NCBI GenBank assembly: GCA_018240565.1
Contig: JAFEFO010000034.1
Coordinates: forward strand, 248,001-312,000
Reading direction: 5' to 3'
DNA: 64,000 bases
DNA from: Pseudomonadota bacterium
GTDB lineage: Bacteria; Pseudomonadota; Gammaproteobacteria; Xanthomonadales; Rhodanobacteraceae
The position numbers and the translations under genes are program-made. The number at the start of each line of letters is the position of its first letter. The stretch's first letter is position 1. This document shows, piece by piece, positions 12,801 through 22,388 of the stretch. A model generated the notes under the pieces. The model saw only the letters and a list, made by a program, of their open reading frames with translations. It did no database searches and was not told where the DNA came from.

Positions 12801-13751
12801 GAGCAGCACGCGATGACCGTTGACGTCGACATGGCCGCTCAGCGTGCCGGCGTTCTTGTCGCCGCTGCCGGACAGCTTCAGCGCCAGCGTCTTGAGCGTG
12901 TCGCTTTGCGTGAGGCGCTGCGGATCGAAGTCCGGCACGTCGACTGCGATCGTCCATGGCAGATTTTTGTCGTTGGCAACGAGCGAGGCCTTGGCGTTGA
13001 CGCGCAGCGGCTGGATCGCGGCGAGCGTGGCATGCGCCTGCTTGCCGTCGCTGTCGAGATTCACGCTGGCGACGGCATGCAGCGGCGCGGACTTGCCATC
13101 GCCCGGAATGCTCCAGTCGAGATCGAGTTTGCCGTTGCCGACGAGGTCCCTGTATTGCGTGATCGCGCCGGCGAGATCGACCTTGCCATCTGGCGCGCGC
13201 AGGGCCAATTGTTTGACGGTCAGCGCCGAGCCGGTCCACGTTGCCGCGGCATCGAGGCTGTCCGCCATGAATACCGGCTTGCCATCCTGCCTGACGCTGA
13301 TCCTGCCCACATGCAGACGGTCGAGCAGGATATCCAGCGGCGGCGTCAGCAACTGCGCGATCGAAGGTTGCGCGGCTTGCGGTGCCGGCGGCGATGCTGG
13401 CAACGTGGTCAACGCAACCTCGACGCCGTCGATGTCGAGGTTGCGCACATGCGCGCTCTTGCGCAGCAGGCCCCAGAATGCGTAGTCGATTTTCAAGGTC
13501 TTGATGCGCACGGATATGCCCGACGCCGGATCCTTGTAGACGAGATCGTGCAGTTCCAGCGGACTCGCCAGCGCGCCCTGCGCCTGTGCGAGCGCGAGCT
13601 TGCCGCCGAGCGCGCTCTGCGCGCGCGCGAACGCGAAGCGCGCGCCCGATTGTGTGCCGAGCAGCCACCACGCCAGCACGACGACCAGCGCGAACACGAT
13701 CGCCAGCGCGATGCCGCTGCGTTTGAGCCAGGTCTTCGCGCGCGGATTCAT
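9900..13751 (-). CDS. tamB: Translocation and assembly module subunit TamB
   Basis: The 1283-residue protein is an AsmA/TamB-type periplasm-spanning protein that works with TamA in outer-membrane protein assembly or lipid transport. One N-terminal membrane anchor is visible (residues about 13-32). A very long beta-rich region with repeated L-D-G and G-x-L-x-L patterns follows. The C-terminal DUF490/TamB signature includes GQLRIVQMPGNPPLGRGQI and ends with a beta-strand YKLTRLFNFEMRNG. The start overlaps the tamA stop as ATGA, so the pair is co-translated. Placement between truB and rpsO is not the E. coli arrangement. Confidence 0.93.
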   Translation of the reverse strand: MNPRAKTWLKRSGIALAIVFALVVVLAWWLLGTQSGARFAFARAQSALGGKLALAQAQGALASPLELHDLVYKDPASGISVRIKTLKIDYAFWGLLRKSAHVRNLDIDGVEVALTTLPASPPAPQAAQPSIAQLLTPPLDILLDRLHVGRISVRQDGKPVFMADSLDAAATWTGSALTVKQLALRAPDGKVDLAGAITQYRDLVGNGKLDLDWSIPGDGKSAPLHAVASVNLDSDGKQAHATLAAIQPLRVNAKASLVANDKNLPWTIAVDVPDFDPQRLTQSDTLKTLALKLSGSGDKNAGTLSGHVDVNGHRVLLDPLTFASDGKTLTLDPLRLRSPDAPGTLTAQIKVHLDAKPVGGEVTLDWADVLLPADLAGQALATHGSIDAGGNAEKFHAQGELSIGPPQQLADLAFQFDGTPAKISLTQLTLKQPKGGLDASGDILLKPQVGWTIQAKATQFDPGAFAREWSGAIDFQLSTSGTVEKDGPAGRLKLERLGGRLRQRPLRGNADLAFSPPLHLDGKLDLVSGKSTIAVVGKGAGKDAPTDLAIDLDIASLGDWLPNAGGSVRGKIMLAGTYPKLDARGRIDGKQIASGDTRLDAIALDFNLRDVSAPSGSARVDATRLVAGGYVFDTVKLDAHGNAAAHQVTLAAHGKALAIDLGLDGALAKSKATNDWRGTLNTLSFDQQGQPAWKLAQPTAMAYVGGKFSLDELCLSAGTPRLCAQARQDAKAGTHAKFSLEHLPLATLARLAAPDATVKLDGEINGQGAIVMTPNGAISGNATIASDAGTIVYPDSASKALLSYKNFHVDAALAPAQNTITIAGDLNDGGRIDGHIVAGAADASGAMPLSGQLALDVNDLSFLDFLTTQVAGTRGKVAAKVALSGTTAKPGVDGQLALVGFATEVPAAGLKLHDGNITMQSRDGGNFAIDGSIASDQGKLAIHGNAGIAADAPLHISISGERFLAADIPGAKVYISPDLTIDRDAKRLKVGGTVQIPSMAVDLGKLPGGGANAQVSPDVVVTDEQAPAAAAALPVEVDVTLKFGAGQAPSLDLRQGTQVHLVGFGLDSNLGGQLRIVQMPGNPPLGRGQIDVNGTFKAYGQDLTIERGQGRLLFAGTPVENPGLDISATRSFPEQNIVVGLQVRGTALKPQLTVFSRPAMEQSDALSWLVAGKPLSQLKGGDGNAVSSAASALGSAGGDLLAKSIGAKMGLDDVGVADNSSVGGAALTVGKYLSPRLYIGYGVGLFAPGQVVTLRYKLTRLFNFEMRNGTRSSRAGIDYRIEK

Positions 13752-15574
13752 AGATCGGGCCCGATGACCAGGTGCAGCTGCACGCCGTGCATCCCGTCCG
13801 GATCATTGACCGGGAAGCCGAGGTCGACGCGGATCATGCCGACCGGCGAGCGATAGCGCAGGCCGATGCCGGTGCCGATGCGGTTGCGATAGCTGCCGAA
13901 CGCGTTGAACGCATCGCCGACATCGACGAAGGTGGCAACGCCCCAATTCGGCTTGAAGTAGTACTCGTATTCGGCACTGGCGACAACGAGATTCTTGCCA
14001 CCGATGATCAGGTTGTTGCAGTCGAGCGAGCTGTCGCGCGCGCAGCGGCCCAGTGCAGCGGGAACCAGCGCGGGCGCCAACGCAACCCCGACGCCCTGGA
14101 ATGGGTAGCCACGAATCGAATTGTTGCCGCCGGCGAAAAAGCGCAGCTCCGGCGGCAGCAGGTCGAAATCGCCGACTGCGGTCATGCCGAGCGTGCCGCG
14201 TGCGATGAAGCGCTGGCGCTCGCCGATGCCACGTATCCACTTCGCGTCGGCGCGGGCCTGGGCGAAATGGGTGTCGGACAACGGCCCCGGACTGGCCTTG
14301 ACGTCGAGGATGAGCGAATAGCCGTTGCGCACGAAGGTCGGATCATCCATGCGCTTGCGTTCGAGCGATGCCTCCGGATACAGCATGCTCGAATTGCCCT
14401 TGATCGTAGCGACGGTGAAATCCCCGGTCAGGTAATTCAGGCCCAGCGTGCGCATGAAACCATGCCACTGGCGTGTTTCATTGGCGACCAGGCGCAAGGA
14501 TCGCGATTGCACCGTGCTCGTGTCGCTGTCGTTGTAGATCGCGCCGAGGTTGTACGCGCGGTCGTTCTCGCCGGGTTGCGGCATCGTGTAGGTCGCGGCG
14601 AGTGATTTGAGCTTCTGCGCGATTTCGGCCTCGACCTTGGCCTTGTGCCCGCGCGCATTGATCCAGCGGCGCGTGACGCTGCCCTTGACGCCCACGCCGA
14701 CGTCGGAATCGACGAACACGCCGGCCGTGTAGATCGTGCGCTTGGCGGGCGCGAGCGTGACCTTGATCGGAATCACGCCGTCGCGCGCACTTTGCTTGTC
14801 GGGCATGACCTCGGCGATGGCGAAATAGTCGGCATCGACCAGCTTCTGCTGCAGGCGGAGCAATTGCGCCTGGCTGTAGAAATCGCCTTCGCGCCAGGGC
14901 ACGTAGCGATCGAGGAAGCCGGCGTTGAACTGGCTGCCTTCGAACACGACCTCGCCGAAGCGGTAGCGCTTGCCGACGTCCCATTCGAGCGCAATGGCGG
15001 CGCGGTTGGCGCTGCGCGATATCTCGACTTTGTGCAGCGTGGCCGTGGCATCGAGATAGCCCGCCGCATACAGCGCGGACTGCACCTGCGCCTTGCTTTT
15101 TTCGTAGGCGACGCTGTCGAACACCGCACCCGGCCTCGGCGCGAACTCGGCCAACGCCTTGGCGACAGGTTTCTGTTCGCGCGCGGGACTCGGCACCTCG
15201 ACCCTGAAATCGCCGACGCGCACCGGCTCGCCGGGCTGCACGTGAATGACCGCGTCCCATCCTTGCGGCGTTTCCTTCAACTCACCGTCGGTCTTGGCGT
15301 TGTAGTAGCCGAAGGCTTCGAGCGCCTTGTCGATCTGTTCGCCGGCGTTGGTGTACAGGCGCTGTGCCTGCGCGGCGGTGATGTCCTTGTTCTGGTACTG
15401 GGTGATTTCGGCGGCAGCGACGACAGCCGCCTTGAGCGGATCGTCGACACCGTCGATCCGCACGCTCAGCACGCCGGCCAGTGCGGGCGCGGCGGCCAGG
15501 ACAGCCATCGCCGCGAGGGTCGTGCGATGGAACAAGACTTCCCTGCGTGGCGTGTGCACGAGATCCAAATCCAT
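13748..15574 (-). CDS. tamA: Outer-membrane translocation and assembly module TamA (Omp85 family)
   Basis: The 608-residue protein has an N-terminal signal sequence ending near APALA, about three POTRA-like domains (residues about 35-270) and a C-terminal beta-barrel. The barrel contains the Omp85 motif RFFAGGNNSIRGYPFQ and the final strands GMIRVDLGFPVND and LHLVIGPDL. It works with TamB, encoded next with a 4-bp overlap. The ATG at 15574 was chosen because it gives the signal peptide; upstream frame codons run through the truB gene. No Shine-Dalgarno is seen, but a TATACA box ends six bases before the ATG, which suggests a leaderless transcript. Confidence 0.92.
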   Translation of the reverse strand: MDLDLVHTPRREVLFHRTTLAAMAVLAAAPALAGVLSVRIDGVDDPLKAAVVAAAEITQYQNKDITAAQAQRLYTNAGEQIDKALEAFGYYNAKTDGELKETPQGWDAVIHVQPGEPVRVGDFRVEVPSPAREQKPVAKALAEFAPRPGAVFDSVAYEKSKAQVQSALYAAGYLDATATLHKVEISRSANRAAIALEWDVGKRYRFGEVVFEGSQFNAGFLDRYVPWREGDFYSQAQLLRLQQKLVDADYFAIAEVMPDKQSARDGVIPIKVTLAPAKRTIYTAGVFVDSDVGVGVKGSVTRRWINARGHKAKVEAEIAQKLKSLAATYTMPQPGENDRAYNLGAIYNDSDTSTVQSRSLRLVANETRQWHGFMRTLGLNYLTGDFTVATIKGNSSMLYPEASLERKRMDDPTFVRNGYSLILDVKASPGPLSDTHFAQARADAKWIRGIGERQRFIARGTLGMTAVGDFDLLPPELRFFAGGNNSIRGYPFQGVGVALAPALVPAALGRCARDSSLDCNNLIIGGKNLVVASAEYEYYFKPNWGVATFVDVGDAFNAFGSYRNRIGTGIGLRYRSPVGMIRVDLGFPVNDPDGMHGVQLHLVIGPDL

Positions 15575-15580
15575 GGCGAA

Positions 15581-15586
15581 TGTATA
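15581..15586 (-). promoter_or_regulatory. -10-like box abutting the tamA start
   Basis: TATACA on the minus strand is separated from the tamA ATG by only six bases (TTCGCC). If used, transcription would start at or next to the ATG. No good -35 was found at 16-18 bases upstream. Confidence 0.4.
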
Positions 15587-15660
15587 ACACGGCCGCCGCA
15601 AGATCATGTGAGCAATCCGTTGCATCGAGCCGGGAAATGCAGGCATCCGCGCGTGTGCGA

Positions 15661-16578
15661 TCAAGCCGGATTGAACCCACGCAGGATGCGCACGCCGCCG
15701 CTGGCCGACACTTCCACCAGTGCGATCAGCCGGCCGGCGGGATCCCGCGCCCGGCACAAAGGCATCGGCGTGCGCGGCGTGATCGTGATCTTGCGGCCCT
15801 GGCGCAAGTGCACGGCTGCATCGGCGTCGAAGTCCAGCGCAGGTAGTGCGTCCACGCCCGCCTCCAATGGCAACAGCAGGTGATCCAGTGCAGCCACGCC
15901 ACCCTGCGCCGCGATGCGCTCGAGCGCATCGAGCGTGTGCATGCGCGGTTCGCGAAACGGTTCGACCCACAGCCGGCGCAAAGCAATCAGATGTGCGCCG
16001 CAACCCAAGCGTTCGCCCAGATCGCGCGCGAGGCTGCGCACGTAGGTTCCCGAACCGCACTCGACATGCAGGTTCAACACATCGCCGTCGCGGCTTTCCA
16101 GGATGAGGCGATGCACGTCGACTTCACGCGAAGGCACGATGACGTCCTCGCCGCGACGTGCGCGTTTGTATAGCGCCACCCCGCCCTGTTTGATCGCAGA
16201 ATACGCTGGCGGAATCTGCACGATGCGTCCGCGCAGGGTCGCCAGCGCGGCTTCGATCAACGCCACATCGAGGGGTGGAACGGGGCGCGTCTGCACGACC
16301 TCGCCTTCGGCATCGTCGGTGGTCGTGGTCGTGCCGAGCCGCAATTGCGCGGCGTAGGCCTTGCGCGAGCCGAGCAGGTAGCCGGCAATCTTGGTCGCCT
16401 CGCCAAAGCACACAGGCAAGAGACCGGTGGCGAGCGGATCGAGGCTGCCGGTGTGTCCGGCCTTGGCCGCGCCGTACAGGCGTTTCGCCAACTGCAAGGC
16501 GCGGTTGGAACTGATTCCCGCAGGCTTGTCCAGGAGCAGGATGCCGTGGACGCCGCGCCAAGTTTTCAAGCTCGTCAT
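15661..16578 (-). CDS. truB: tRNA pseudouridine(55) synthase
   Basis: The 305-residue enzyme makes pseudouridine 55 in the T loop of tRNA. The catalytic motif [12 protein letters not shown] contains Asp47, and the N-terminal [10 protein letters not shown] and the later [17 protein letters not shown] blocks are typical. The frame stays open upstream through the repeat to 16674, but the product of that stretch is only translated repeat. The start at [10 protein letters not shown] gives the family's usual short N-terminus. This ATG belongs to the terminal ATGAC of repeat copy 3, so the repeat supplies the start codon. No strong Shine-Dalgarno is visible beyond GGA in the repeat itself. Confidence 0.93.
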   Translation of the reverse strand: MTSLKTWRGVHGILLLDKPAGISSNRALQLAKRLYGAAKAGHTGSLDPLATGLLPVCFGEATKIAGYLLGSRKAYAAQLRLGTTTTTDDAEGEVVQTRPVPPLDVALIEAALATLRGRIVQIPPAYSAIKQGGVALYKRARRGEDVIVPSREVDVHRLILESRDGDVLNLHVECGSGTYVRSLARDLGERLGCGAHLIALRRLWVEPFREPRMHTLDALERIAAQGGVAALDHLLLPLEAGVDALPALDFDADAAVHLRQGRKITITPRTPMPLCRARDPAGRLIALVEVSASGGVRILRGFNPA

Positions 16579-16690
16579 TCCGGCAGGGACTGCCGGAATC
16601 CAAGCGCCAGGGACGGCAATGCGAGGAATTACGGCAGCGCATGTTTGGCATCCATGCAGTCTGGATCCCGGCAATCCATGCCGGGATGAC
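16574..16690. repeat. REPIN-like inverted-pair repeat, copy 3 (truB start / rbfA-truB gap)
   Basis: The element runs from GTCATTCCGG to CCGGGATGAC, 117 bp. Its two hairpins are TTCCGGCAG/CTGCCGGAA and TCCCGGCAA...TGCCGGGA. The core contains GGCATCCATGCAGTCTGG, the reverse complement of part of copy 1, so it is in the opposite orientation. Its left end overlaps the first codons of truB. Confidence 0.88.
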
Positions 16691-16696
16691 GCCGAT

Positions 16697-17041
16697 TCAT
16701 TTCTCGCCGCGCAGCAAGGCGTCGATGCGCTCGCCGCGATCCACCGAATCGTCGTAGCGGAACCGAAGCTCCGGCACGCGGCGCACGCGCATCATCTTCG
16801 ACAATGCCATGCGCAACTCCTTCGCCATCGCCTTGAGCGCCTTCATGCCATCGGTCGCCTGGGTGGGATCAAGCGCCGTGACGAAAACCGTCGCGGAGTC
16901 GAAATCCTTCGTCACCTCGACATCCGAGACGCTCATCGATGGCAGCGCATGTTCGCGCACGGCATCGTGCACCAGCGTGCCGACAAGGCGGCGCAGCTCG
17001 GCGGAAAGGCGATCGGAACGGGTGAAGGAACGCGATGGCAT
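16697..17041 (-). CDS. rbfA: 30S ribosome-binding factor A
   Basis: The 114-residue KH-like protein helps mature the 5' end of 16S rRNA and the cold-shock response. The motifs [20 protein letters not shown] and the [27 protein letters not shown] region are typical (the latter at about residues 72-100). It keeps the usual position before truB. It is separated from infB by a gene for a secreted hydrolase, which is unusual. Confidence 0.95.
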   Translation of the reverse strand: MPSRSFTRSDRLSAELRRLVGTLVHDAVREHALPSMSVSDVEVTKDFDSATVFVTALDPTQATDGMKALKAMAKELRMALSKMMRVRRVPELRFRYDDSVDRGERIDALLRGEK

Positions 17042-17056
17042 AAATGGCAGTCCGGA

Positions 17057-18166
17057 TCAGGTCGATTTTTCGGTACGCGCCGACGCGCGTCCAAGCTGAC
17101 GTTGGAAAAAGCGCGCGATGACGGAATACGCCGCTTGGGATTCCGGCATGTCCGGATCGGCGAAGAAGCGATGCCACATGCCATCCCAGACATGCAACTC
17201 GGTTTCCGCACCGGCGCGTGCCAACAGATCCTGCGAATGCAGGGTCGGGCTCAAGGCTTCGTCGCGGGTTCCGGAAATCAGCAAAGTCGGCGGAAACTTT
17301 GCCAGTACCGCAGGAGAACGTCCCGGCCACACCAGCGGATCATTGGCATCGGCGCCCTTGAAATAAGGCAATTCCGACATCAGGTCCATCGGCGCGCCCG
17401 CCGGAACCGCTTGGCCATTGAGCAGCGGCGCGACATACGCCGAGTCTCCACCAAATCCATCCAACCCGGAGCAGAACAGGCCGATCGCGCCAGGCCGCGG
17501 CAGCTTCTTGCTGGCGATCCAGGCAACCGATTGTGCTGCCAGACCGCCACCCGCGGAACAGCCATAAATGCCGATATCTTGCGCCTTGTGTTTTTTCAGC
17601 AATTCGCGATAGACCTTTTCCACGTCCTCGCTCGCGGCGGGAAACGTGTGTTCCGGGCCCATGCGGTAATCCACGCTGACCACGGTGATCTTCGACACGC
17701 TCGCAACCGGAATCGACTCGACCAGTCCGCCATTGCCTGCGCCGAACATGAAACCGCCCCAATGCAAATTGATCAGCACGCGCTGCGGATCCGGCTTGGC
17801 GTTCGACGGCGAGACGACCTGAACCGGCACGCCATCGATTTTCGACACCACGATCTTGACCGGATACAGCGTCTTCATGCGCTCCACGCGCGCCTCATCG
17901 AGCTTGTCGTAATACGCCCGAATGACCTCGATCGAAGCCTCGAAATCGGGCGCACTGCGATCCTCGACCAGTATCTGCAGGAAGCGCGCGAGCGCCTGCT
18001 TCGACGCAAATGAGGAAAACGGAAAACGCGCTTCGTGCGCAAGGCGGATCGCGCCATCGGCCTCAAGCTTGGGCGCATCCGGTCCGGGTGGACCGTTTTG
18101 CGCTGCTGCGCTCACCGCAAAAAGCACACCGATCGAAGCCAGCAGCGCGAATCGTTTCCCGGGCAT
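17057..18166 (-). CDS. Secreted alpha/beta hydrolase (acetyl-esterase / HSL-like) inserted in the infB operon
   Basis: The 369-residue product has a signal peptide (MPGKRFALLASIGVLFAVSA, cleavage near AAA-Q). The hydrolase fold has an oxyanion motif HWGG at 135-138 in place of the common HGGG, nucleophile Ser204 in GCSAGGG, Asp302 in GTRDEALSP and His332 in WHRF. It probably cleaves a short acyl ester in the periplasm or outside; the substrate is unknown. I chose the ATG at 18166 because GGGGGA precedes it and the signal peptide begins there. A GTG at 18223 overlaps the infB stop and would add 19 residues. Its place between infB and rbfA breaks a usually continuous translation operon. Confidence 0.8.
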   Translation of the reverse strand: MPGKRFALLASIGVLFAVSAAAQNGPPGPDAPKLEADGAIRLAHEARFPFSSFASKQALARFLQILVEDRSAPDFEASIEVIRAYYDKLDEARVERMKTLYPVKIVVSKIDGVPVQVVSPSNAKPDPQRVLINLHWGGFMFGAGNGGLVESIPVASVSKITVVSVDYRMGPEHTFPAASEDVEKVYRELLKKHKAQDIGIYGCSAGGGLAAQSVAWIASKKLPRPGAIGLFCSGLDGFGGDSAYVAPLLNGQAVPAGAPMDLMSELPYFKGADANDPLVWPGRSPAVLAKFPPTLLISGTRDEALSPTLHSQDLLARAGAETELHVWDGMWHRFFADPDMPESQAAYSVIARFFQRQLGRASARTEKST

Positions 18167-18219
18167 ATTGCGTCCCCCAGCCGTCAAGAGCATCCATCGT
18201 ACTGCACGACGGCGCTTGG

Positions 18220-20835
18220 TCACAGCGTCCGCGCTACCTCGATGCGTTCAAAGCACTCGATCTGGTCGCCCGGCTTGACGTCGTTGTACTGCTTGACGCC
18301 GATGCCGCATTCCATGCCGTTGCGCACTTCGTCGACGTTTTCCTTGAAGCGGCGCAGCGATTCGAGTTCGCCCTGGAAGATCACGGTGTTGTCGCGCAGC
18401 ACGCGGATCGGCTTGCTGCGCTTGACCGTGCCCTCGATCACCATGCAGCCGGCGATGGCGCCGAACTTGGACGAGCGGAACACGTCGCGCACCTGGGCGG
18501 TGCCGATGATCTCCTCGCGGATTTCCACGCCGAGCAAACCGGTCGCGGCCTGCTTCACCTGATCGATCACGTCATAGATGATCGAGAAGTAGCGCAGGTC
18601 GATGCCGTTGGTTTCCAGCACCTTGCGCGCGGTGGCGTCGGCGCGCACGTTGAAGCCGATGACGATGGCTTTGGACGCGACCGCGAGCGTGGCATCGGAT
18701 TCGGTGATGCCGCCGACCCCGGAGGCAATCACATTGACCTTGACGCGCTCATTGCCGATCGCGCCGAGCGAATCGCGCAGCGCTTCGGCGGAGCCCTGCA
18801 CGTCGGTCTTGACGACGAGGTTGAGCACGCGTTGTTCTTCGCCCTGACCCATCTGCGACATCACGTCTTCCAGGCGCACCGATTGCCGCGTCAGGCGCGT
18901 CTCGCGCAGCTTGGCATGGCGTTCGGCGGCAACCTGCTTGGCCAGGCGCTCGTCTTCGACGACGACGAAATCATCGCCTGCGTTCGGCGCCCCGGACAAG
19001 CCGAGCAACTGCACCGGAATCGACGGCCCGGCGCTTTCGACCGGCTTGCCGTTTTCGTCGAACATGGCGCGCACGCGGCCATACTCGACGCCGCAGACGA
19101 GGAAGTCGCCCTTCTTCAGCGTGCCTTGTTGCACCAGCACGGTGGCGACAGGGCCGCGGCCCTTGTCGAGGCTGGATTCGACGACGACGCCGGTGGCAAG
19201 GCCGTCCTTGACCGCCTTCAGATCCATCACTTCCGCCTGCAGCAGGATCGCATCGAGCAGCGCATCCACGCCCTGCCCGGTCTTGGCCGACACCGGCACG
19301 AATTGCACGTCGCCGCCAAAGTCCTCGGAGACGACTTCGTGCTGGATCAGGTCCTGCTTGACCCGGTCGGCGTTCGCTTCGGGCTTGTCGATCTTGTTCA
19401 CGGCGACGATCAGCGGCACGTGCGCCGCCTTGGCATGCTGGATCGCCTCGATGGTCTGCGGCATGGCGCCGTCATCGGCTGCCACCACCAGCACGACGAT
19501 GTCGGTGAGCTTGGCGCCGCGCGCGCGCATGGCGGTGAACGCGGCATGGCCTGGCGTATCGAGGAAACTGATCACGCCCTTGCCGGTATCCACGTGATAC
19601 GCACCGATATGCTGGGTGATGCCGCCGGCTTCACCTGCGGCGACCTTGGTGCGGCGGATGTAATCGAGCAGCGAGGTCTTGCCGTGGTCGACGTGGCCCA
19701 TGATCGTGACCACCGGCGGCCGCGGCAGTTTCTCGCCCTGCACCTCGACGCGCGCCAACGTGGTTTCGGCGGTGTTTTCCTGCGCCTGCACGGCCGTGTG
19801 GCCGAACTCCTCGACCACCAGCACGGCGGTATCGTGATCGATGACCTGGTTGATGGTCGCCATCACGCCCATCTTGAAAAGGGCCTTGACCACGTCGGCA
19901 CCCTTGACCGCCATTTTCGCGGCGAGGTCGGAAACGAGGATCGACTCGCCCACCGGCACCTCGCGCACCATGGGTGCGACCGGCTTGGAAAATGCGTGTG
20001 CGCCGGCAGCGCCCGCGCGCATCGGCTCGATCTGCTTGCGCGGCTTGCGCTTGACCGCACCACGGCGCGCATGGCCTTCATCGGAAAGATGCAACTCCGC
20101 GCCGAAGTAACGATTGCCGCCGTCGCCGTCACCGTCGCCGCTGGGCATGCGGTGCGAGCCGTGCTTGGGCTTGTGCTTGTGCGCCGCGCTGTCGTTCTCG
20201 CCGCGACCACCGCGACGATCATCCGCGGGCTTGGGCGCATGCGCCTTGCGCGCGGGGGCTGCGCGTTCTTCCTTCGGCGCGGCATCGGCTTTCGCCGCGG
20301 GCGCCTCGGCCTTCGCATCGGCTTCGGCGCGCGCGCGCGCTTCCTCGGCACGGCGTGCCTCTTCGGCCGCGCGCAACTTCGCTTCTTCTTCGTGGCGGCG
20401 CTGGTCCTGCGCCTTGAGCGCGGCCTGCTCGGCCTCATTGCGGGCCTGCGATTCCTGCAGCTTCTTCAGCGCATCCTCGCGCTCGGCGTCGACTTCCTGC
20501 GACTCGACGACCGCGCTGCGCTTGACGTAGGTGCGCTTCTGGCGCACTTCCACGGCGACGGTCTTGCCGCGCGCCGCACCCTGGTTGACCGTCAGCTCAC
20601 TGACGGTCTTGCGCTTGAGCGTGATCTGCCGCGGCGACGAATCCTCTTCCGTCGCGGCCTTTTCGCGCTTGCCATGCGTGCGGCGCAGGAAGCCGAGCAG
20701 CTTGACCTTTTCCGTGCTCGACACGACCTGATCGGGGCTGGAGAATTTCATGCCGGCCTCGTCGAGCTGCGCCAGCAGCTTGTCCACGCTCATGCCGAGC
20801 ACGACCGACAGTTGCTTGATGGTTACGTCCGACAT
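18220..20835 (-). CDS. infB: Translation initiation factor IF-2
   Basis: The 871-residue GTPase brings initiator tRNA to the 30S subunit. It has an N-terminal IF2N domain ([17 protein letters not shown]), a long charged, Ala/Glu/Arg-rich linker (about residues 110-270), and a second IF2N-like unit near 300. The G domain follows with GHVDHGKT at 380-387, DTPGH and NKID, and then domains II-IV to the C-terminus. CGGAGA precedes the ATG. The gene follows nusA after 49 bases. The order tRNA-fMet, rimP, nusA, infB is the same as in E. coli. Confidence 0.97.
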   Translation of the reverse strand: MSDVTIKQLSVVLGMSVDKLLAQLDEAGMKFSSPDQVVSSTEKVKLLGFLRRTHGKREKAATEEDSSPRQITLKRKTVSELTVNQGAARGKTVAVEVRQKRTYVKRSAVVESQEVDAEREDALKKLQESQARNEAEQAALKAQDQRRHEEEAKLRAAEEARRAEEARARAEADAKAEAPAAKADAAPKEERAAPARKAHAPKPADDRRGGRGENDSAAHKHKPKHGSHRMPSGDGDGDGGNRYFGAELHLSDEGHARRGAVKRKPRKQIEPMRAGAAGAHAFSKPVAPMVREVPVGESILVSDLAAKMAVKGADVVKALFKMGVMATINQVIDHDTAVLVVEEFGHTAVQAQENTAETTLARVEVQGEKLPRPPVVTIMGHVDHGKTSLLDYIRRTKVAAGEAGGITQHIGAYHVDTGKGVISFLDTPGHAAFTAMRARGAKLTDIVVLVVAADDGAMPQTIEAIQHAKAAHVPLIVAVNKIDKPEANADRVKQDLIQHEVVSEDFGGDVQFVPVSAKTGQGVDALLDAILLQAEVMDLKAVKDGLATGVVVESSLDKGRGPVATVLVQQGTLKKGDFLVCGVEYGRVRAMFDENGKPVESAGPSIPVQLLGLSGAPNAGDDFVVVEDERLAKQVAAERHAKLRETRLTRQSVRLEDVMSQMGQGEEQRVLNLVVKTDVQGSAEALRDSLGAIGNERVKVNVIASGVGGITESDATLAVASKAIVIGFNVRADATARKVLETNGIDLRYFSIIYDVIDQVKQAATGLLGVEIREEIIGTAQVRDVFRSSKFGAIAGCMVIEGTVKRSKPIRVLRDNTVIFQGELESLRRFKENVDEVRNGMECGIGVKQYNDVKPGDQIECFERIEVARTL

Positions 20836-20884
20836 GATGTTGGTTTCTCCGTGTGCGTATCGCGCAGTGCCGTGGTGGCTCGAC

Positions 20885-22378
20885 TCAGGCCGCCGCTTCC
20901 GCGCGTGCCGCCATGATCAAATCGCCAGCGCGCGCCTCGTCCATGCCGTCGAGCGCGAATTCCATGAGTTCGTCGGTGGCCAGGTCCGCAAGGTTCTCGC
21001 GCGTGGTCACGCCATGCTCGGCGAGCGCAAACGCGGTTTCCTCGTCCATGCCGTCAACCGCCAGCAAGTCTTCCGCCGGCTTGTTGTCCTCGATGTCTTC
21101 CTCGACCGCGAGCGCCTCGGTGAGCAGCGCATCGCGTGCGCGCGCGCGAAGTTCCTCGACGATGTTTTCGTCGAAGCCCTCGATCGCCATCAGCTCGCCG
21201 GTCGGCACGTAGGCGATTTCTTCGACCGTGGTGAAGCCTTCCTGCACCAGGATGCCGGCGATTTCCGCGTCGACTTCGAGCTTGTCCTGGAACAGCTTGC
21301 GCGCGGCTTCCTGCTCGGCTTCGGATTTCTGCGCGACCTGGTCCTGGGTCATCACGTTGAGCTGCCAGCCGGTGAGCTTGCTGGCCAGGCGCACGTTCTG
21401 CCCGCCGCGGCCGATCGCCTGCGAGAGCTTGTCCTCGGCGACGGCGATGTCCATCGAGTGCTTGTCCTCGTCCATGATGATGGACTGCACTTCGGCCGGC
21501 GCCATCGCATTGATCACGAATTGCGCGGGATTGTCGTTCCACAGCACGATGTCGATGCGCTCGCCGTTCAATTCGTTCGACACCGCCTGCACGCGCGAGC
21601 CGCGCATGCCGATACAGGCGCCGATCGGATCGGTGCGGTTGTCGTGCGCGAGCACGGCAATCTTGGCGCGGTCGCCCGGATCACGCGCGGCGCCCTTGAT
21701 CTCGACCAGGCCCTGGCCGACTTCCGGCACTTCGAGCTTGAACAGCTCCATCATGAATTCTGGCGCAGTGCGCGAGACGAACAACTGCGGTCCGCGCGGC
21801 TCCGGTCGCACTTCGAACAGATAACCGCGCACGCGGTCGCCGGCGCGCACCGCTTCGCGCGGGATCGCCTTGTCGCGGGGGATGTAGGCCTCGGCATTGC
21901 CGCCAAGATCGAGGAAGACGCTGCCGCGTTCCACGCGCTTGACCACGCCGGTGAGCAGTTCGCCGACGCGATCCTTGTAGGCATCGACGACCTGCGCACG
22001 CTCGGCTTCGCGCACGCGCTGCACGATCACCTGCTTGGCGGCCTGCGCCGAGATGCGGCCGAAATCGGGGTTGTCGATCTGCTCCTCGATGAACTCGCCG
22101 ACCTGGATCTCCGGATGCGTTTCGACCGCGTCCATCAGGCGCAGCTGGCGATCCGGCGATTCCATCACCACGTCATCGGCCACGACTTCCCAACGGCGGA
22201 AGGTTTCGTACTCGCCGTTGCTCTTGTCGATGGCCACGCGCGTGGCGACGTCTTCGTTGAGGTAACGTTTCTTCGCCGCGGAAGCGAGCGCCGCTTCCAT
22301 CGCATCGAAGATCACGTTCTTGTCGACGCCCTTCTCGTTGGCGACGGCATCCACGACCAACAACAGATCTTTGCTCAT
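20885..22378 (-). CDS. nusA: Transcription termination/antitermination factor NusA
   Basis: The 497-residue protein binds RNA polymerase and nascent RNA. The N-terminal domain starts [16 protein letters not shown] and is followed by an S1 domain ([21 protein letters not shown]). Two KH domains follow, with [12 protein letters not shown] and [16 protein letters not shown]. Two acidic C-terminal repeats end the protein, as in gammaproteobacteria. The start was chosen at the conserved MSKDLL; the frame stays open upstream through rimP. The stop of rimP lies ten bases before this ATG. Confidence 0.97.
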   Translation of the reverse strand: MSKDLLLVVDAVANEKGVDKNVIFDAMEAALASAAKKRYLNEDVATRVAIDKSNGEYETFRRWEVVADDVVMESPDRQLRLMDAVETHPEIQVGEFIEEQIDNPDFGRISAQAAKQVIVQRVREAERAQVVDAYKDRVGELLTGVVKRVERGSVFLDLGGNAEAYIPRDKAIPREAVRAGDRVRGYLFEVRPEPRGPQLFVSRTAPEFMMELFKLEVPEVGQGLVEIKGAARDPGDRAKIAVLAHDNRTDPIGACIGMRGSRVQAVSNELNGERIDIVLWNDNPAQFVINAMAPAEVQSIIMDEDKHSMDIAVAEDKLSQAIGRGGQNVRLASKLTGWQLNVMTQDQVAQKSEAEQEAARKLFQDKLEVDAEIAGILVQEGFTTVEEIAYVPTGELMAIEGFDENIVEELRARARDALLTEALAVEEDIEDNKPAEDLLAVDGMDEETAFALAEHGVTTRENLADLATDELMEFALDGMDEARAGDLIMAARAEAAA

Positions 22379-22388
22379 TGCTGCGTTC

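Noticed and set aside
16579..16674. N-terminal extension of TruB through the repeat
   Set aside because: The added residues are only translated repeat sequence; TruB homology starts after MTSLKTWRG.
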